A stretch of DNA of 64,000 nt, from the NCBI RefSeq assembly GCF_965638725.1, contig NC_134951.1:7303410-7367409 (forward strand). The letters are read 5' to 3'. Each line of letters starts with the position of its first letter. Position 1 is the stretch's first letter. The DNA is from Aptenodytes patagonicus. Taxonomy: Eukaryota; Chordata; Aves; Sphenisciformes; Spheniscidae. Both the position numbers and the translations under genes were made by a program. Positions 25,601 through 36,500 of the stretch are shown piece after piece. The notes beneath the pieces were generated by a model. It ran no database searches. It worked only from the letters and a program-made list of their open reading frames with translations, and was not told the origin of the DNA.

Positions 25601-27249
25601 GCAATTTTTGTCAGGACTGTGTGCAGCCGCTCTGCTCTGCCAAAGGCAATAGGGAAGGGGAAGAAGGAGGAAAAGAGCTTTCTGGTTTAGATGGCAGCCT
25701 GGCAGGCACCCCTCTGAGCAGGCCAAAAGGACTGTGCATGCCCATCCTCTGTGCAGCCACACCTCAGATGGCTGTGTTCATCTTATCTCATGTTGTGTCC
25801 AAAAATGAACTTTCTAGACTCCCTGGTGGGTCATTTGAGACCAACGGGTACCTCTGGGGAGCAGTTGATCCCATTCCATTATAGTTGTGATGAACTGCTC
25901 TTCTGATATGCTGATCTCCACTGGCTGCAGAGTGATCCATCACTGATGACGAATGGTGGGTGAGATGAAGCCTATTACCCTTCTGAAGTGAGTTTCCTTC
26001 GGACAATGTCAGTGCCTGGAAAGTGGAAACACTTTGTATAAGGAAATAATCATTAAACCAGACCTGACTCTAGTACAGGGGTCAGAGCACTTGTCGCAGA
26101 TAGGAGAGGACAGTTGAGAGTACGCTGTGATAATCCAGACTCACTCCACACGACCGAGGGCTGTAATCACCACTGTGAACTCTCCTGGCAGGAGGATTTC
26201 TCCCTTGCTCTTCACAAAAAAAAAAAAAAAAAAAAAAAGCTAAGTTCTTGTTTTCATTCCAGCAGAGAATTGAGAAACTTTTGAAATGGCAAGAACTCTT
26301 GCAAGGTGGGAAAGCTGTTTCCCATGAATGCTTAACCAGGAACGTGTGCTGCCTAATAAAATGCAAAAAGCAGCCTACGTTTCTGGCATACAGAATGGCC
26401 CAGCTTTTCTGCAGGTTATGTAGGGCATTCGGCAATGCTTCCAAGTTCCCTTTAGCAATAAGAAAAGCAGCTGGGGACTCTTTGTGCTTTCCCTGACAGC
26501 GCTTTGTACCGGGAGTAATTCACAGGGGAAATTCAGTCCCGCTGTGTGACATGGGTGCCAGGGGTCCCAAAAGCATTTGCAGTTGCCAGGTGAAACTGTA
26601 GTCAAGAAACTGAAAGACGTGTTAGGAGACTGCATTTAGTCTCCAGTTGTAGACTGGTTCAGTTTCATTTCTAGACATTAAATCTAATATGGTCACATTT
26701 ATAAGGTTCCCGTCTCCATTTTAATATTCATTTTGATACCAGGGTGCCTAAAAACTCAGGGGCAGTGTTGCATTGCCCTCTGATGAAAGTTGGAGGTTGT
26801 CTCTGTATAACCACTGAGGGTCTGCCCCATGCCTCCCACTTCTCCACAAACCTTTCCACCCTCCCTCCTCACTTCCCAACCCTGTTTCAGATCACCTCTG
26901 ACCCAAGCCCTCTACTCTCTCCCCCCAGTCTCCCTCCATCTTAGTAACCCCAGGATCCCCTGATGGGCTTGAGAAAGACACAGACTGGAGCTCCAGGCAT
27001 GCCTGCAGCTCTCTGCCCTTCCAGTTTCCCCTCCCACCTCCTTCGCTGCGTACTGCTGCAGCCTCTACAGCTATTTGGATGAATTATTGTTGCTTCATTT
27101 CTTGCCCCTGGAATCAGCCTGAAAGTCAGCTCAACACATACGATAGAACTGTACTATATACTCCATGCGTTTTAAATTCATTATTTCAACTGTCTTTTCT
27201 TGCAGATCTCACCCCTTTGATTACATCTGAAGTCCCAGTCCATCCTTGA
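13643..27249 (+). CDS. Meprin-alpha-like secreted metalloprotease, 13 exons
   Basis: A paralogue of MEP1A, an astacin-family zinc endopeptidase. Exons: 13643-13702, 13799-13823, 13935-13988, 15765-15805, 15892-15967, 17678-17795, 19182-19357, 19564-19785, 20681-20827, 23837-24052, 24387-24860, 25023-25196, 27206-27249. Together they make 1827 nt, 608 residues, with every junction in phase. Domains: signal peptide 1-20; prodomain with the FEGD aspartate switch (53-56); astacin domain ~66-258 with [12 protein letters not shown] (zinc His153, 157, 163; Glu154); MAM ~264-432; MATH ~433-590. The Met-turn reads SVLHY, with Leu210 for the usual Met. The stop falls 14 codons into exon 13, so the I, EGF and membrane segments of meprin alpha are missing and the product should be secreted. 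Exon 1 is the weakest call (donor GTATTC). Introns hold a CR1, an AT-rich array and a 134-bp direct repeat, and no other gene that I can see. Exact gene name uncertain. Confidence 0.88.
16755..16955. repeat. AT-rich (TATAATA-type) microsatellite in intron 5
   Basis: About 200 bp made almost wholly of TATA, ATAATA and TATTATA units, self-complementary over much of its length. It lies directly before the intronic CR1. Confidence 0.95.
17005..17622 (+). mobile_element. CR1 LINE fragment in intron 5 of the first meprin gene
   Basis: Carries the last part of CR1 ORF2 ([41 protein letters not shown]), then GGTTGGACTAGATGACC and CCATGATTCTAT at the 3' end. It is in the gene's sense orientation and about 60 bp before exon 6. 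It resembles the copy at 47753-48311 more than the one at 9150-10295, so two CR1 subfamilies are present. Confidence 0.93.
19182..19357 (+). CDS. Exon 7 of the first meprin gene: zinc-binding helix
   Basis: The 176-nt exon carries the astacin signature HExxHxxGxxHE as [15 protein letters not shown], followed by DRDDY and IWWDEI. It has the same length as exon 7 of the second gene (33983-34158). All three histidine ligands and the catalytic glutamate are present. Confidence 0.95.
19564..19785 (+). CDS. Exon 8 of the first meprin gene: altered Met-turn
   Basis: The 222-nt exon completes the astacin domain. The codon at the Met-turn is CTG, giving SVLHY where astacins have SxMHY; the tyrosine zinc ligand that follows is kept. 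The matching exon of the second gene (37088-37309) reads SLMHY. The rest, including IIGQRLDFS and LNRMYNC, is well conserved. Confidence 0.95.
22961..23094 (+). repeat. 134-bp direct repeat, copy 1 (intron 9)
   Basis: Begins ACTCCAGAGTTAGTGCCC and ends GGACGCTTGAGGAA. By eye it is identical to 24186-24319. The two copies flank exon 10 of the first meprin gene. A 26-bp tandem motif with AAGCTGATTTAAAAT lies just before this copy. Confidence 0.95.
24186..24319 (+). repeat. 134-bp direct repeat, copy 2 (intron 10)
   Basis: Identical by eye to 22961-23094. It ends 67 bp before exon 11 of the first meprin gene. Sequences on either side of the two copies are unrelated. Confidence 0.95.
26214..26238 (+). 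repeat. Poly(A) run in intron 12
   Basis: An uninterrupted A homopolymer of about 24 bases. No retroposed body was recognised before it. Confidence 0.9.
27206..27249 (+). CDS. Truncated terminal exon 13 of the first meprin gene
   Basis: After the acceptor TTCTTGCAG the exon reads [14 protein letters not shown] and then TGA (27247-27249). The second gene's exon 13 starts [14 protein letters not shown] and runs on for 55 more codons. The sequence after the TGA does not resemble that continuation, so the 3' end has been lost or replaced and is not just one nonsense change in an otherwise intact exon. GATAAA near 27297 might act as a weak poly(A) signal. Confidence 0.85.
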
Positions 27250-27791
27250 AGTGCCCTCAACCTCTTCACTACAAGTGCAAACAGTCATCCATGACAGATA
27301 AAATATATTACTTCACTAAAGAAACTGTATTCTGTCGTTTCTGTATTTTAAGAATTTGAACTAAGCTTCCCTGTTAGTTTTAAGAGACTAAACCCATAGA
27401 CCCTCCAAAGATTATTTTGGCCCAAGCAGCAAAGTGCTTCCCTTAGTTATATCGTCTTTTTTCTTCCTATGTTTCATTCTTTTTGTTTATCTTTGCTGAT
27501 GGCAATGCTTACTTCCCAGCTTTTGTGTCTGACGTCTCTCTGTCCAGCCTTCCCTAGCCAGAAGCACCAGTGCTTGACTTTCCAACATCCTCTTCCAGGA
27601 CTTCCCTTTTCTCCCCATGGCCATTGCCACTTCCTCAAGCCCAGCTTTTGATAACTCTCACTCCCAAGTATTCAGCTCATTAGGTCACTGCTAAAAGAAT
27701 AGCATGCTTGCCTACCTTCATCTGCATCTGGACCCAACTCAACGTTACTGAGAAGTTTTCATGAAAGCAGAATGGAAATTTGTTTGGATCT
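27250..27791. other. Downstream of the first meprin gene; 3' UTR likely
   Basis: No ORF or repeat recognised. It presumably contains the 3' UTR and poly(A) site of the gene ending at 27249. Confidence 0.45.
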
Positions 27792-28878
27792 TGTGGTGGG
27801 TTGTCCTTGCTTGGCCACCAGGTGCCCACCGAGATGGTCTATCACTCCCCCTCCATCAATAAGACAGGGGGAGAAAAATACAACGAAAAGCTCATCGATC
27901 GAGATCAGGACAGGGAGATCACTTACCAATTACTGCCATGGGCAAAACAGCCTCGGCTTAGGGAAATTAATTTAATTTATTGCCATTCAAACAGACTAGG
28001 ATAATGAGAAATAAGAACAAATCTAAAACCACCTTCCCCCCACCCATCCCTTCTTCTCCGGCTCAACTTCACTCCCGAGTTCTCTACCTCCTCCCCCCGA
28101 GCAGTGCACAGAGGGACGGGGAATGGGGGTTGCGGTCAGTTCATCACATGTTGTTTCTGCTGCTCCTTCCTCCTCAGGGGGAGGACTCCTCACACTCTTC
28201 CCCTGCTCCAGAGTGGGGTCCCTCCCACGGGAGACAGTCCTCCATGAACTTCTCCAACGTGAGTCCTTCTCACGGGCTGCAGTTCTTTATGAACTGCTCC
28301 AGCGTGGGTCCCTTCCATGGTGTGCAGTCCTTCAGGAACAACTGCTCCAGTGTAGCATGGACCCCATGGGGCCACAAGTCCTGCCAGGAGCTTCCTCCAG
28401 CACAGGCTTCCCACAGGGTCCCAGCCTCCTTCAGGTATCCACCTGCTCCAGCGTGGGGTCCTCCATGGGCTGCAGGTGGATATCTGCTCCACCGTGGACC
28501 TCCATGGGCTGCAGGGGCACAGCCTGCCTCACCATGGTCTTCACCACGGGCTGCAGGGGAATCTCTGCTCCAGTGGCTGGAGCACCTCCTCCCCCTCCTT
28601 CTTCACTGACCTTGGTGTCTGCAGAGTTGTTCCTCTCACATGTTCTCACTCCTCTCTCCAGCTGCTGTTCTGCAGCAGTTTTTCCCCTTTCTTAAATATG
28701 TTACCACAGAGGTGCTACTAATGTTGCTGACGGGCTCAGCTTTGGCCGGCGGCGGGTGCATCTTAAAACCGGCTGAAACAGGCTCTGTCTGATATGGGGG
28801 CAACTTCTGGTGTCTTCTCACAGGAGCCACCCCTGTAGCCCCCCTTCTACCAAAACCTTGCCACATGAACTGAATACA
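27792..28878 (-). mobile_element. Family-A LTR between the two meprin genes
   Basis: Starts TGTGGTGGGTTGTCC and ends CTGAATACA on the + strand; sense is minus. It contains the CTGGAGCAG-type minisatellite (about 28190-28500), and the reverse complement of a TATTTAAG-type region near 28695. I saw no clean target-site duplication (GATCT versus GGATG). The ORFs of about 200 codons over the minisatellite are fortuitous. Confidence 0.85.
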
Positions 28879-30510
28879 GGATGCATTTGGGGATGTATTC
28901 ATTGTACAAGGTGTTAAATGAATATATTTAATTGCATTAGTATAACATGAGATGGCTGCATAACCATTGTCCTCTACAAACTCAAATATATGCTTACAGA
29001 ATGACTTACCTTTAGACATCCTCTTTAGTTTCTTGATTAATTTTTAAGTTAGGGGGACTAAAAACCAAGTGTTTTTCAGACTACTCTGATTTTGCTTCAG
29101 TTTTTTGTTCCTTTCTCACATCCACTGCTACACATCTGCAAATCATGGCCTTTGTGCTGTGTTTTGACTCTTTGCTCATCTGTGAAAACAGCCTTTACAT
29201 GATGTATCTTGAGGCATGCTTCTCTTTTACTAGTAGTGTGTCCTGTTCTGCTTAGGTATCAGTGTCCTTCGAAATAATAGTTCATAAAAGCAAGTGTTGA
29301 AGAAGACCCATGTATGCTAGGTGAAAGATCAGTCTTCTGGGGCCCTTCTCAAAAAAAGAAAAGATCTCCGTACTTACTCCTCTGCAATGTGATCTCATAC
29401 AAACAGCTTCCTACTTTGATCTGTTTGGAGGAAAATACGTTGCTTAGGTTGGAGGACTGACTCCTTTCTAGGACAGGGTAGTCATTGTACCCAGGCACAT
29501 TTCCTACTCGAAACCTACTTGCATTTGAGGCTTCTTCACACTGAAGTCCAGCGTTTCCCGCCATCACTGCTGGGAAGCAGTGTGTGAAGCACCTCCAGAG
29601 TACTCTTTCTTCTCTTCCTTCTCAAGCCCTCTGTGTTGTGCTGTGGGTGGTGGTGTCTGTGGCACAAGCCTTTTCCTAATTGCTGATCACAGAGGTGGAC
29701 ATCCTCACCTTCATCACTTGTAATTTCAGATGTGAAATGAGGGAGCAGGAGTCAATTGCCTAAGTTTAAGGCACTGTGACACTCCAGGGCACATGGGACA
29801 TTTGCAAGGGGATAACAGGTATGACGCAGGACCTGTGGGAAATCTAGAGCTTTCTGGAGCCTTGTGCCCTCCCTGACCCATGTCCCCTGAGAAAGAAGAC
29901 AGCAAAGTGCAAGACAAGAGTTTGTCATCTCTGAAACCCACCAGAAAAGAAAGGAACATCAAGCTGGAAGGTCAAGGATCTACCGATGTATGTGACCACC
30001 TCTGGAGGCAAAGGGTGGCATGTTGTGCACTGAGGCATCAGTCCTGGGATGGGACCAACTGTGGGAAAACACTGTCAGGGCATTCATAATCATCTCTCCT
30101 TCGTCTCTAATCTTCACAATGAGATGTTAATTATTAATTGAAAACAGCACTGGGCCAAATGCTAATGTCAATGGAGTGCTATAAACCCAGAATAATTCTG
30201 CTTAAGCATGTGGCTTTCCTGCTGCGCAGTCGAGATTGTAATGCTGACAGTTAACAAGCAGAGTGGAAGGAGTCAGCAACTTTGGGCCAGACTGAGATCT
30301 TCTTGCACAAAGTCTGGGTGGGCCTTTCACCAGCTGCACTGAAGACATGAAGTTATCACATTCCTCTCTGTAACTTTCATCCAAAGTGGACTTAGGTAAC
30401 TGATAACAACAATACCATCATGGAGGAAAATCTTGCTGTTATAATGTTACAAAGGTGGAAAGTTCGAAGCTGGTTGGCTGATGTTCTGTGGAAAGCTCAG
30501 CAGCATGCCC
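28879..30510. other. Upstream region of MEP1A
   Basis: No coding exon recognised. It contains an HNF1-like site at 30126-30138 and is probably the proximal to distal promoter of MEP1A. Confidence 0.5.
30126..30138 (+). promoter_or_regulatory. HNF1-like binding site upstream of MEP1A
   Basis: GTTAATTATTAAT matches the palindromic HNF1 consensus GTTAATNATTAAC at all but the last base. It lies 434 bp before the MEP1A ATG. HNF1 drives many intestinal and renal brush-border genes, which fits meprin expression; the link here is inference. Confidence 0.5.
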
Positions 30511-30517
30511 TATATAT
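30511..30517 (+). promoter_or_regulatory. MEP1A: Probable TATA box of MEP1A
   Basis: TATATAT lies 49 bp before the ATG at 30560, which would give a very short 5' UTR of about 20 nt. Inference from position. Confidence 0.45.
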
Positions 30518-30559
30518 TGCAAGAGATGAGAGGGACCAGCTTCTTTTTCCATTGCAAAA

Positions 30560-33500
30560 ATGGGCTCCAGCATCTTCCTGCTCTGCCTGGCGCTTCTGTT
30601 ATGTTATGTGTATGGTACTCCAGTCTCTGTAAGTAGAAACCTGATTTCTACAGGCTCCTCTTGGTCCAGAGGCATCTCATACCTTACAGTGGTTGTATTT
30701 TATTCTCTTTCAGGTTGGGCACCTCTCCAGTGAAGCTGGTAAGTGCTCTGTGAACTCTTGATTTTTGAAGCATTTTCTTTTGCTTGCTGTGTGCCACCAC
30801 ATCTGAACACGTTTTATCTGTCTTGCAGCAGCAGATGCTGATGTTGGTGAGATAATCAAAGACATTCCAGACATAAACTTAGGTGAGTTCATGTCTAAAA
30901 TCTCATAAAGCCTGAAAAATTGTGAGCAAAATGCTGAATTTTCAGTATCGTAAAAAAGACGTGGGTGACTGATGGTCAGGTAGTTCGTGGTAACAAGAGA
31001 AATATAATTAAGTGAGCTCTCAGTTACCTTCCTTTGGCTATGACACTTGAATCTATCCTAGGACTGTAACCCTATGTGGACAAGGCATGCAGATGTCTTT
31101 CACTTTTGAAGTTTGGACAGACCCACTGGGTTAAGGCAGTAACACGCTGTATCAATTGGAAAGGCTCTGGAGTCCCACCAGCATTCCCCCCCTAAGTCTA
31201 TATGATTTTTATAAAGTGTTATAAAGTGGAAAATAGCTTAGATGTTTATTGAGCTTCTATATAAGTAGTAAGGAAATAAAATGGAAAAGACACAACACAC
31301 TGTACTGTCTTCCTCTATTTTTTTTATTTCCTGTAATGCAAATTTCCATATATCCTTTGATGGTGCACTGTACGATATTCTTCCTGATGCTTTACTTAGT
31401 ATTACTATATTCTCTAGAGCATTGTCTCACTGTGTGACTGTTGCCAGTGCCTGACAGCAAGCAAGAGGTTATCAAACTAGACATGGATAACGGTGGCCAC
31501 CAGATTTCTGCCACCAAAAATGCAGACATTGCCGAGTAGTAAATATTGAATAAAAACTACTGTTACTTTTAGACCTGTCCCTATATTTCAGTGTAGAGAG
31601 GCTGGTCCTTCTTTATTTTCTGTAAATGGCCAAGGACATTAACCTTGTATAAGTAGGCTCAATATGGTTTATGAGGTGAAATACATTTGATATTTGATAT
31701 TTCATTTACATTATCTTTCATTAAACTACTTTTCAGCTGCTGGACTGGACCTCTTTCAAGGTGATATCTTGCTCCCTGTAAGTAATTAAAAACTTTTTAT
31801 CTATCACTTGTCCTAATTGTATTTTTGGTACAAATCAGCCCATCTCCCTGCAGCAGATGCATCACCAGCTGTTAATTCCCTTTTCAGCAAAATCAGCGAA
31901 ATGCCCTAAGAAATGAGACCTACAGATGGAAGTTCCCCATTCCCTATATTCTGGGTGATAACCTAGGTAATGCAAATACTGTATTCAGATTTTAGCTCCA
32001 ATCCTTATTTGCGCTGGAGTCACTGTGATTAAAAAATTACCTTTTTCAGAACTGGTTCTCTCACATTAAAATTCACTAATAACTAGATGGCTCCTTTATA
32101 TCAAAACCATTTTTTTTCTTCCACAGCTATCATAGCAAAACACAATTTAATCAAATTCGATCATTTTTCTTTTCAATAATTTTTCTTTTGGTCCCAAGCA
32201 TATATCTGTGTACATACCTTACCTTTCCAGGGTGAATGATCTGTGTTAAAGGTGCTTTCCTGATGCATATTTTCCAGATCTGAATGCCAAAGGAGTCATT
32301 CTCCAGGCATTTGAAATGTTCCGCCTTAAGTCTTGCATTGATTTCAAGCCATATGAAGGAGAGAGAACCTACATATTCTTTAGAAAAGAAAACGGGTAAG
32401 GGTTATATCAATTTCTGTTTAGTTTTGCTGTGTAGAATCAGCTGGGAATTCATTCCATTTGACTTCAGCAGTCTAAAAGTTTAGTCTAAGTTTGTTGTCA
32501 GCGGAGAAAAAGAGGCCACCGAGAAAGCAACCCATCTTGCCTTCTTAGATACAGAGCTTGGAAGCAGCTGCCTCCCTCTGCTGACTGCAGAGGATGTTCA
32601 GGTGATGAACTTGGAATGGGCATCTAACATTTGGATGGTTACTCTCTGGTAAGGTGAAACCCAGCATTGCTGTGTTTTCTTCAACTGCTCCCACTTTCCT
32701 ACCTAGGGTTTTTTTCCATTTCAGTGGTGGGTGAAACCACCCCCGTGTACATCCTCTTAACTTACCAAGGATGTGAATAGCCAGAATTTAGATTTTTAAA
32801 TCTTTGGTCAAAAAAAACCCCAAACCTGTTTTGAAACAGGTCAAAAAAAAAAAAAAAAAAAGCTATGGAAAGCCAGTTTATTGTAATAGTGTTATGGTTT
32901 TGAGGTGGCTCTTCTTTAATGAAAGGTCCTGCTGAAAACTCAAAAGGTTTTATACTCAGAGATTCAGGTTTTCCAGGACCTGGAAAGATTTATTTTATTT
33001 CCTACATCTAAACATGCTTTGAAAGAACATCTAGAAAAGCACAAAAATCTTCTCACTATATCAGCTGTGAATATTCCTTGTTCTCCCAGAACTTCATAAA
33101 GGCCTATAGACATTGGTATTTCTGCCCTCAGCTCTTCCTTGGGTAATATGTCCTATGACACTTCTCTTACCAGACTGTGCAAGCACCATGATTTTTGACA
33201 AGTTGGTGCTGAAGAGCCTGGTACTGCAAACTCCTGGTAGCAGCTATTCAAGAGACCATAGGCTCCAGCTCTTTGTTTTCAGCACCCACATTGGTGTGTT
33301 CAGAGCTCATTCAACAAACTTGACCCGACGCTGCTTTGTGATGTGCAAATGCAGCTGCAGTCCAAGCTGGTGCTCTTTAGCAGTTGCTTCCCACATCATC
33401 CTCGAGCTACCCCAAAAAGTTCCCAGTGAATTGGCTGAGGAGCTCCCTCCTCAATCATGGTTAGCCTCTGCTGAGTCGTGCCCTCACACAAAGAGACGTA

Positions 33501-36500
33501 ATTTCCCGCCAGCCAATGCATTGCACAGTTGATGTTAAAAAGGACCAAATGCTACTATCCTAAATCCTCCTAGATCCTTTCTCTAGCCCAAGTGATTGCA
33601 GAAAAGCTCAGTCTGTCTTGACGAGTTTACTGTTTCTATGTATGTAATATGTTTCTTGGCATGTTTCTTGGCAAAATGGCAGCTGATATAGGACTAAACT
33701 TCTGTGGATCTCAAAAATCAGAGGTGAGCTTGTCTAACAGAGGGTATGTAAAATGCTGGCCTCATGCAAGTGATAGCAAGTATGTTTTCAGGGCTTACTT
33801 TGCTTTCAGAGCAGAGGATCTGTAGGCTATCAAGGCACTTGGTTAGCAGCTAAATAATGATTTATATTATGCCTTTTATGTTTAAACCTGTTCTGTTATT
33901 ACTTTAAATCCAGTGAGCAGAATGGGAACTTAAATACAGAGAAGAAAACTCTACTTAACAGACACTAAGATCTCTTTCTCAGGTGTTGGTCCATGGTGGG
34001 GGACCTGCAGACTGGACAGAACCTCTCTATTGGGACAGGGTGTGACTACAGAGCAATTGTGGAACATGAGATCCTGCATGCTTTGGGATTTTATCATGAG
34101 CAGTCGAGGATGGACCGGGATGACTATGTGACCATCTGGTGGGATGAAATTATTACAGGTGGGTTTTGACCTTCAAGTCAGGTTTTGTTAAGTGCAGACC
34201 CATCAGTATCTTATTTTCCCTCCTAGATTTTAAGACCTTCTTAAAGATATGGTTTTAGAAACACTGGGCCACACCTGAGACCACTGTAAATCAATCTGTA
34301 GCTGTAGCAGTATTTTGATACAACTTCTCTGGTCAAAGACCAGGGACTGTCTAAGGCCAGAAGAGAGAGGCCCTGCTTGGAAGTCAGAAGACTTTATTTC
34401 CCGTTGGCTCCAGGACTGGTCTGCTCTCTGATTTTGAACAGATCACTTCCCCTCTCTATGAGTCTCTTTTCTCTTGCTGTGTAATGCAAATTGTAAACTT
34501 ACTGGCATGGTGAGCTTTCAGGTGGCTCTTCTTTAATCAAAGGTCTTCTCAAAATCTGAAAGGTTTTTATACTCAGAGATTCAGTCTTTCCTGAAACTGG
34601 AAAGATTTACTTAGTACATGAAGAAGCCTCAAAGTGATTAGATCAGATGAGACACATAAAATAGGCCCTAGCCTGCTCTCCCCTGCCCAGTGTGTCTGTG
34701 GGTTCTTGCCATCAGCCTTAGTATCATCAGGTACTGAATTTCAGCAAACTCTCCACAGTGCCCCTGGTCCCTAGGCAGTTTATCCTGCTGCCTCCTGTGA
34801 GGTCTGGTTCCATACTACTTAATGATCATATATTTGAAAAAGGGTGAATGGGAGTCTATAACAAGTTCTGAAAGGCACGCTAGCAAAGATTAAACTCTTG
34901 TTCCCAGTGATGGAGCTTTGCGATGCCAGTGGTGGTGCCAACTTTGCAGTTGTCCTGCAATTGCTCATGCTCTGTGTGGACAAACTGATCACTTCAGTCT
35001 CCAGGTTTACGCAGTCACCATCTTTGCAAATAAGTGAAAAATACATGCAAAATAGTCATCAGAAAGGAACAAGATTCAGGGACCACTGTGGTCTCTTTTG
35101 GATAGATAAGAACTGCTGGTACAAGCAATTTCTGCTGCCCTCTAAGTGCAGTATCTGATATTTTGAATTGCCCCAAGTTGAATGGCCATGTGCATTCCTA
35201 CTTGCTTCTACCCTGTACATGTAGTCTCTTTTGGGGTGGCTGAGCAGTAGATGGGATGTGGATGTTGATTTTGCAGACCATCATTTTTATTGTTATGAAC
35301 AGCACTAAAAACAAGTCGCCTTATTACTAACTTGATCTCATCTTGAATGATGGTGATGAAGGTGATGATGATGATGATAATAGTATCTAGACTCTAACTT
35401 TTGGGCCCCTTTTTGCTGTGGACTGTAACTAATCACCTCCAAAGCAAGAAGACTTACAATGTACTTATAATGCACTATTGTGAGCTCTGATGTACAGAGG
35501 TATTGAAAAGCTTGACAAAACAGTGCCAATTCTCCATGCATTCTTTTTTTTTTTTCTTTCCAAAAAATATATCATTCAATCTTCTCTCAATGGACTTTAT
35601 TGTGACACTATTTTGGATGGAGTCCTGGGGCTGGTCTGATATCATTACAGTCAATTCCTATATTATGTGGGTTTCTACCCATACTATAAAATCTCATTTT
35701 CCAGTTAGGCAAATTCATTAAGTAGAAGACTTCTACTGAAGCCATCTGAAAGATGTCTGCTCCTCTAAAGGGAAATGAGGCTGATATGACTGTGCTCTCT
35801 GTGTGTGTGCACATCTGTTCCCGCATTAGTGATCCGCAAACCCAAATTTAATAGCATGGTAACAGTTTTTGCCATAATGCATTTTCATAAACTGCAATGC
35901 AGATAGCTGGCTGATGAGAGGAGAGATCCCCTATTCCTGTTGCTGTTGACAGAAAAGCTAATAAGCCTATTAGACTTCAGAGAAAACACACAAGACAGCC
36001 TAATGGAATAGCCTCCTTGCTGTATGGTTTATTTCTTTTAAAAACACACAGAAGTTACCCTTTGCCTGGTAATGATCTTAAAAACCAGCTTCATTACACA
36101 TGCCTGTGTCCTGCCAAGATTTTTCCCCCAGCTATAAAAAGTGATAGCACTTAATTAGCAAGATTCTTACCCTTTTTGATAAAAGGTGCAATTCAAGTAT
36201 CTGTAAGAAAACAATCCCAAGCTCTTATACAATCTCAAGCCTTGGACTGAAGACCTTTGCACCCAGAATGGACTTGCAGAAGAGAAGGGCAGCCTTTACA
36301 CGGAGAAGCTGTAATTATCCACTGAGCGCAGTCATGTGCTCTTTATTCCTGGAGAGCGAATGCCAAATATTCTGAAAATACTTGTGGTTGGAAATGCTGG
36401 CAATCTCTCTTTACTTCCATACCAAAATATGTGAAATGGCTCCCTCTCTCTGCCCTAGCAGACACCTTCATAATGAAAAGCTTTCTCTAAGAAACCATGA

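Noticed and set aside
27980-28609. 209-codon ORF and a similar 175-codon ORF at 47192-47719
   Set aside because: They lie on the minisatellite of family-A LTRs and are repetitive chance frames, antisense to the LTR.
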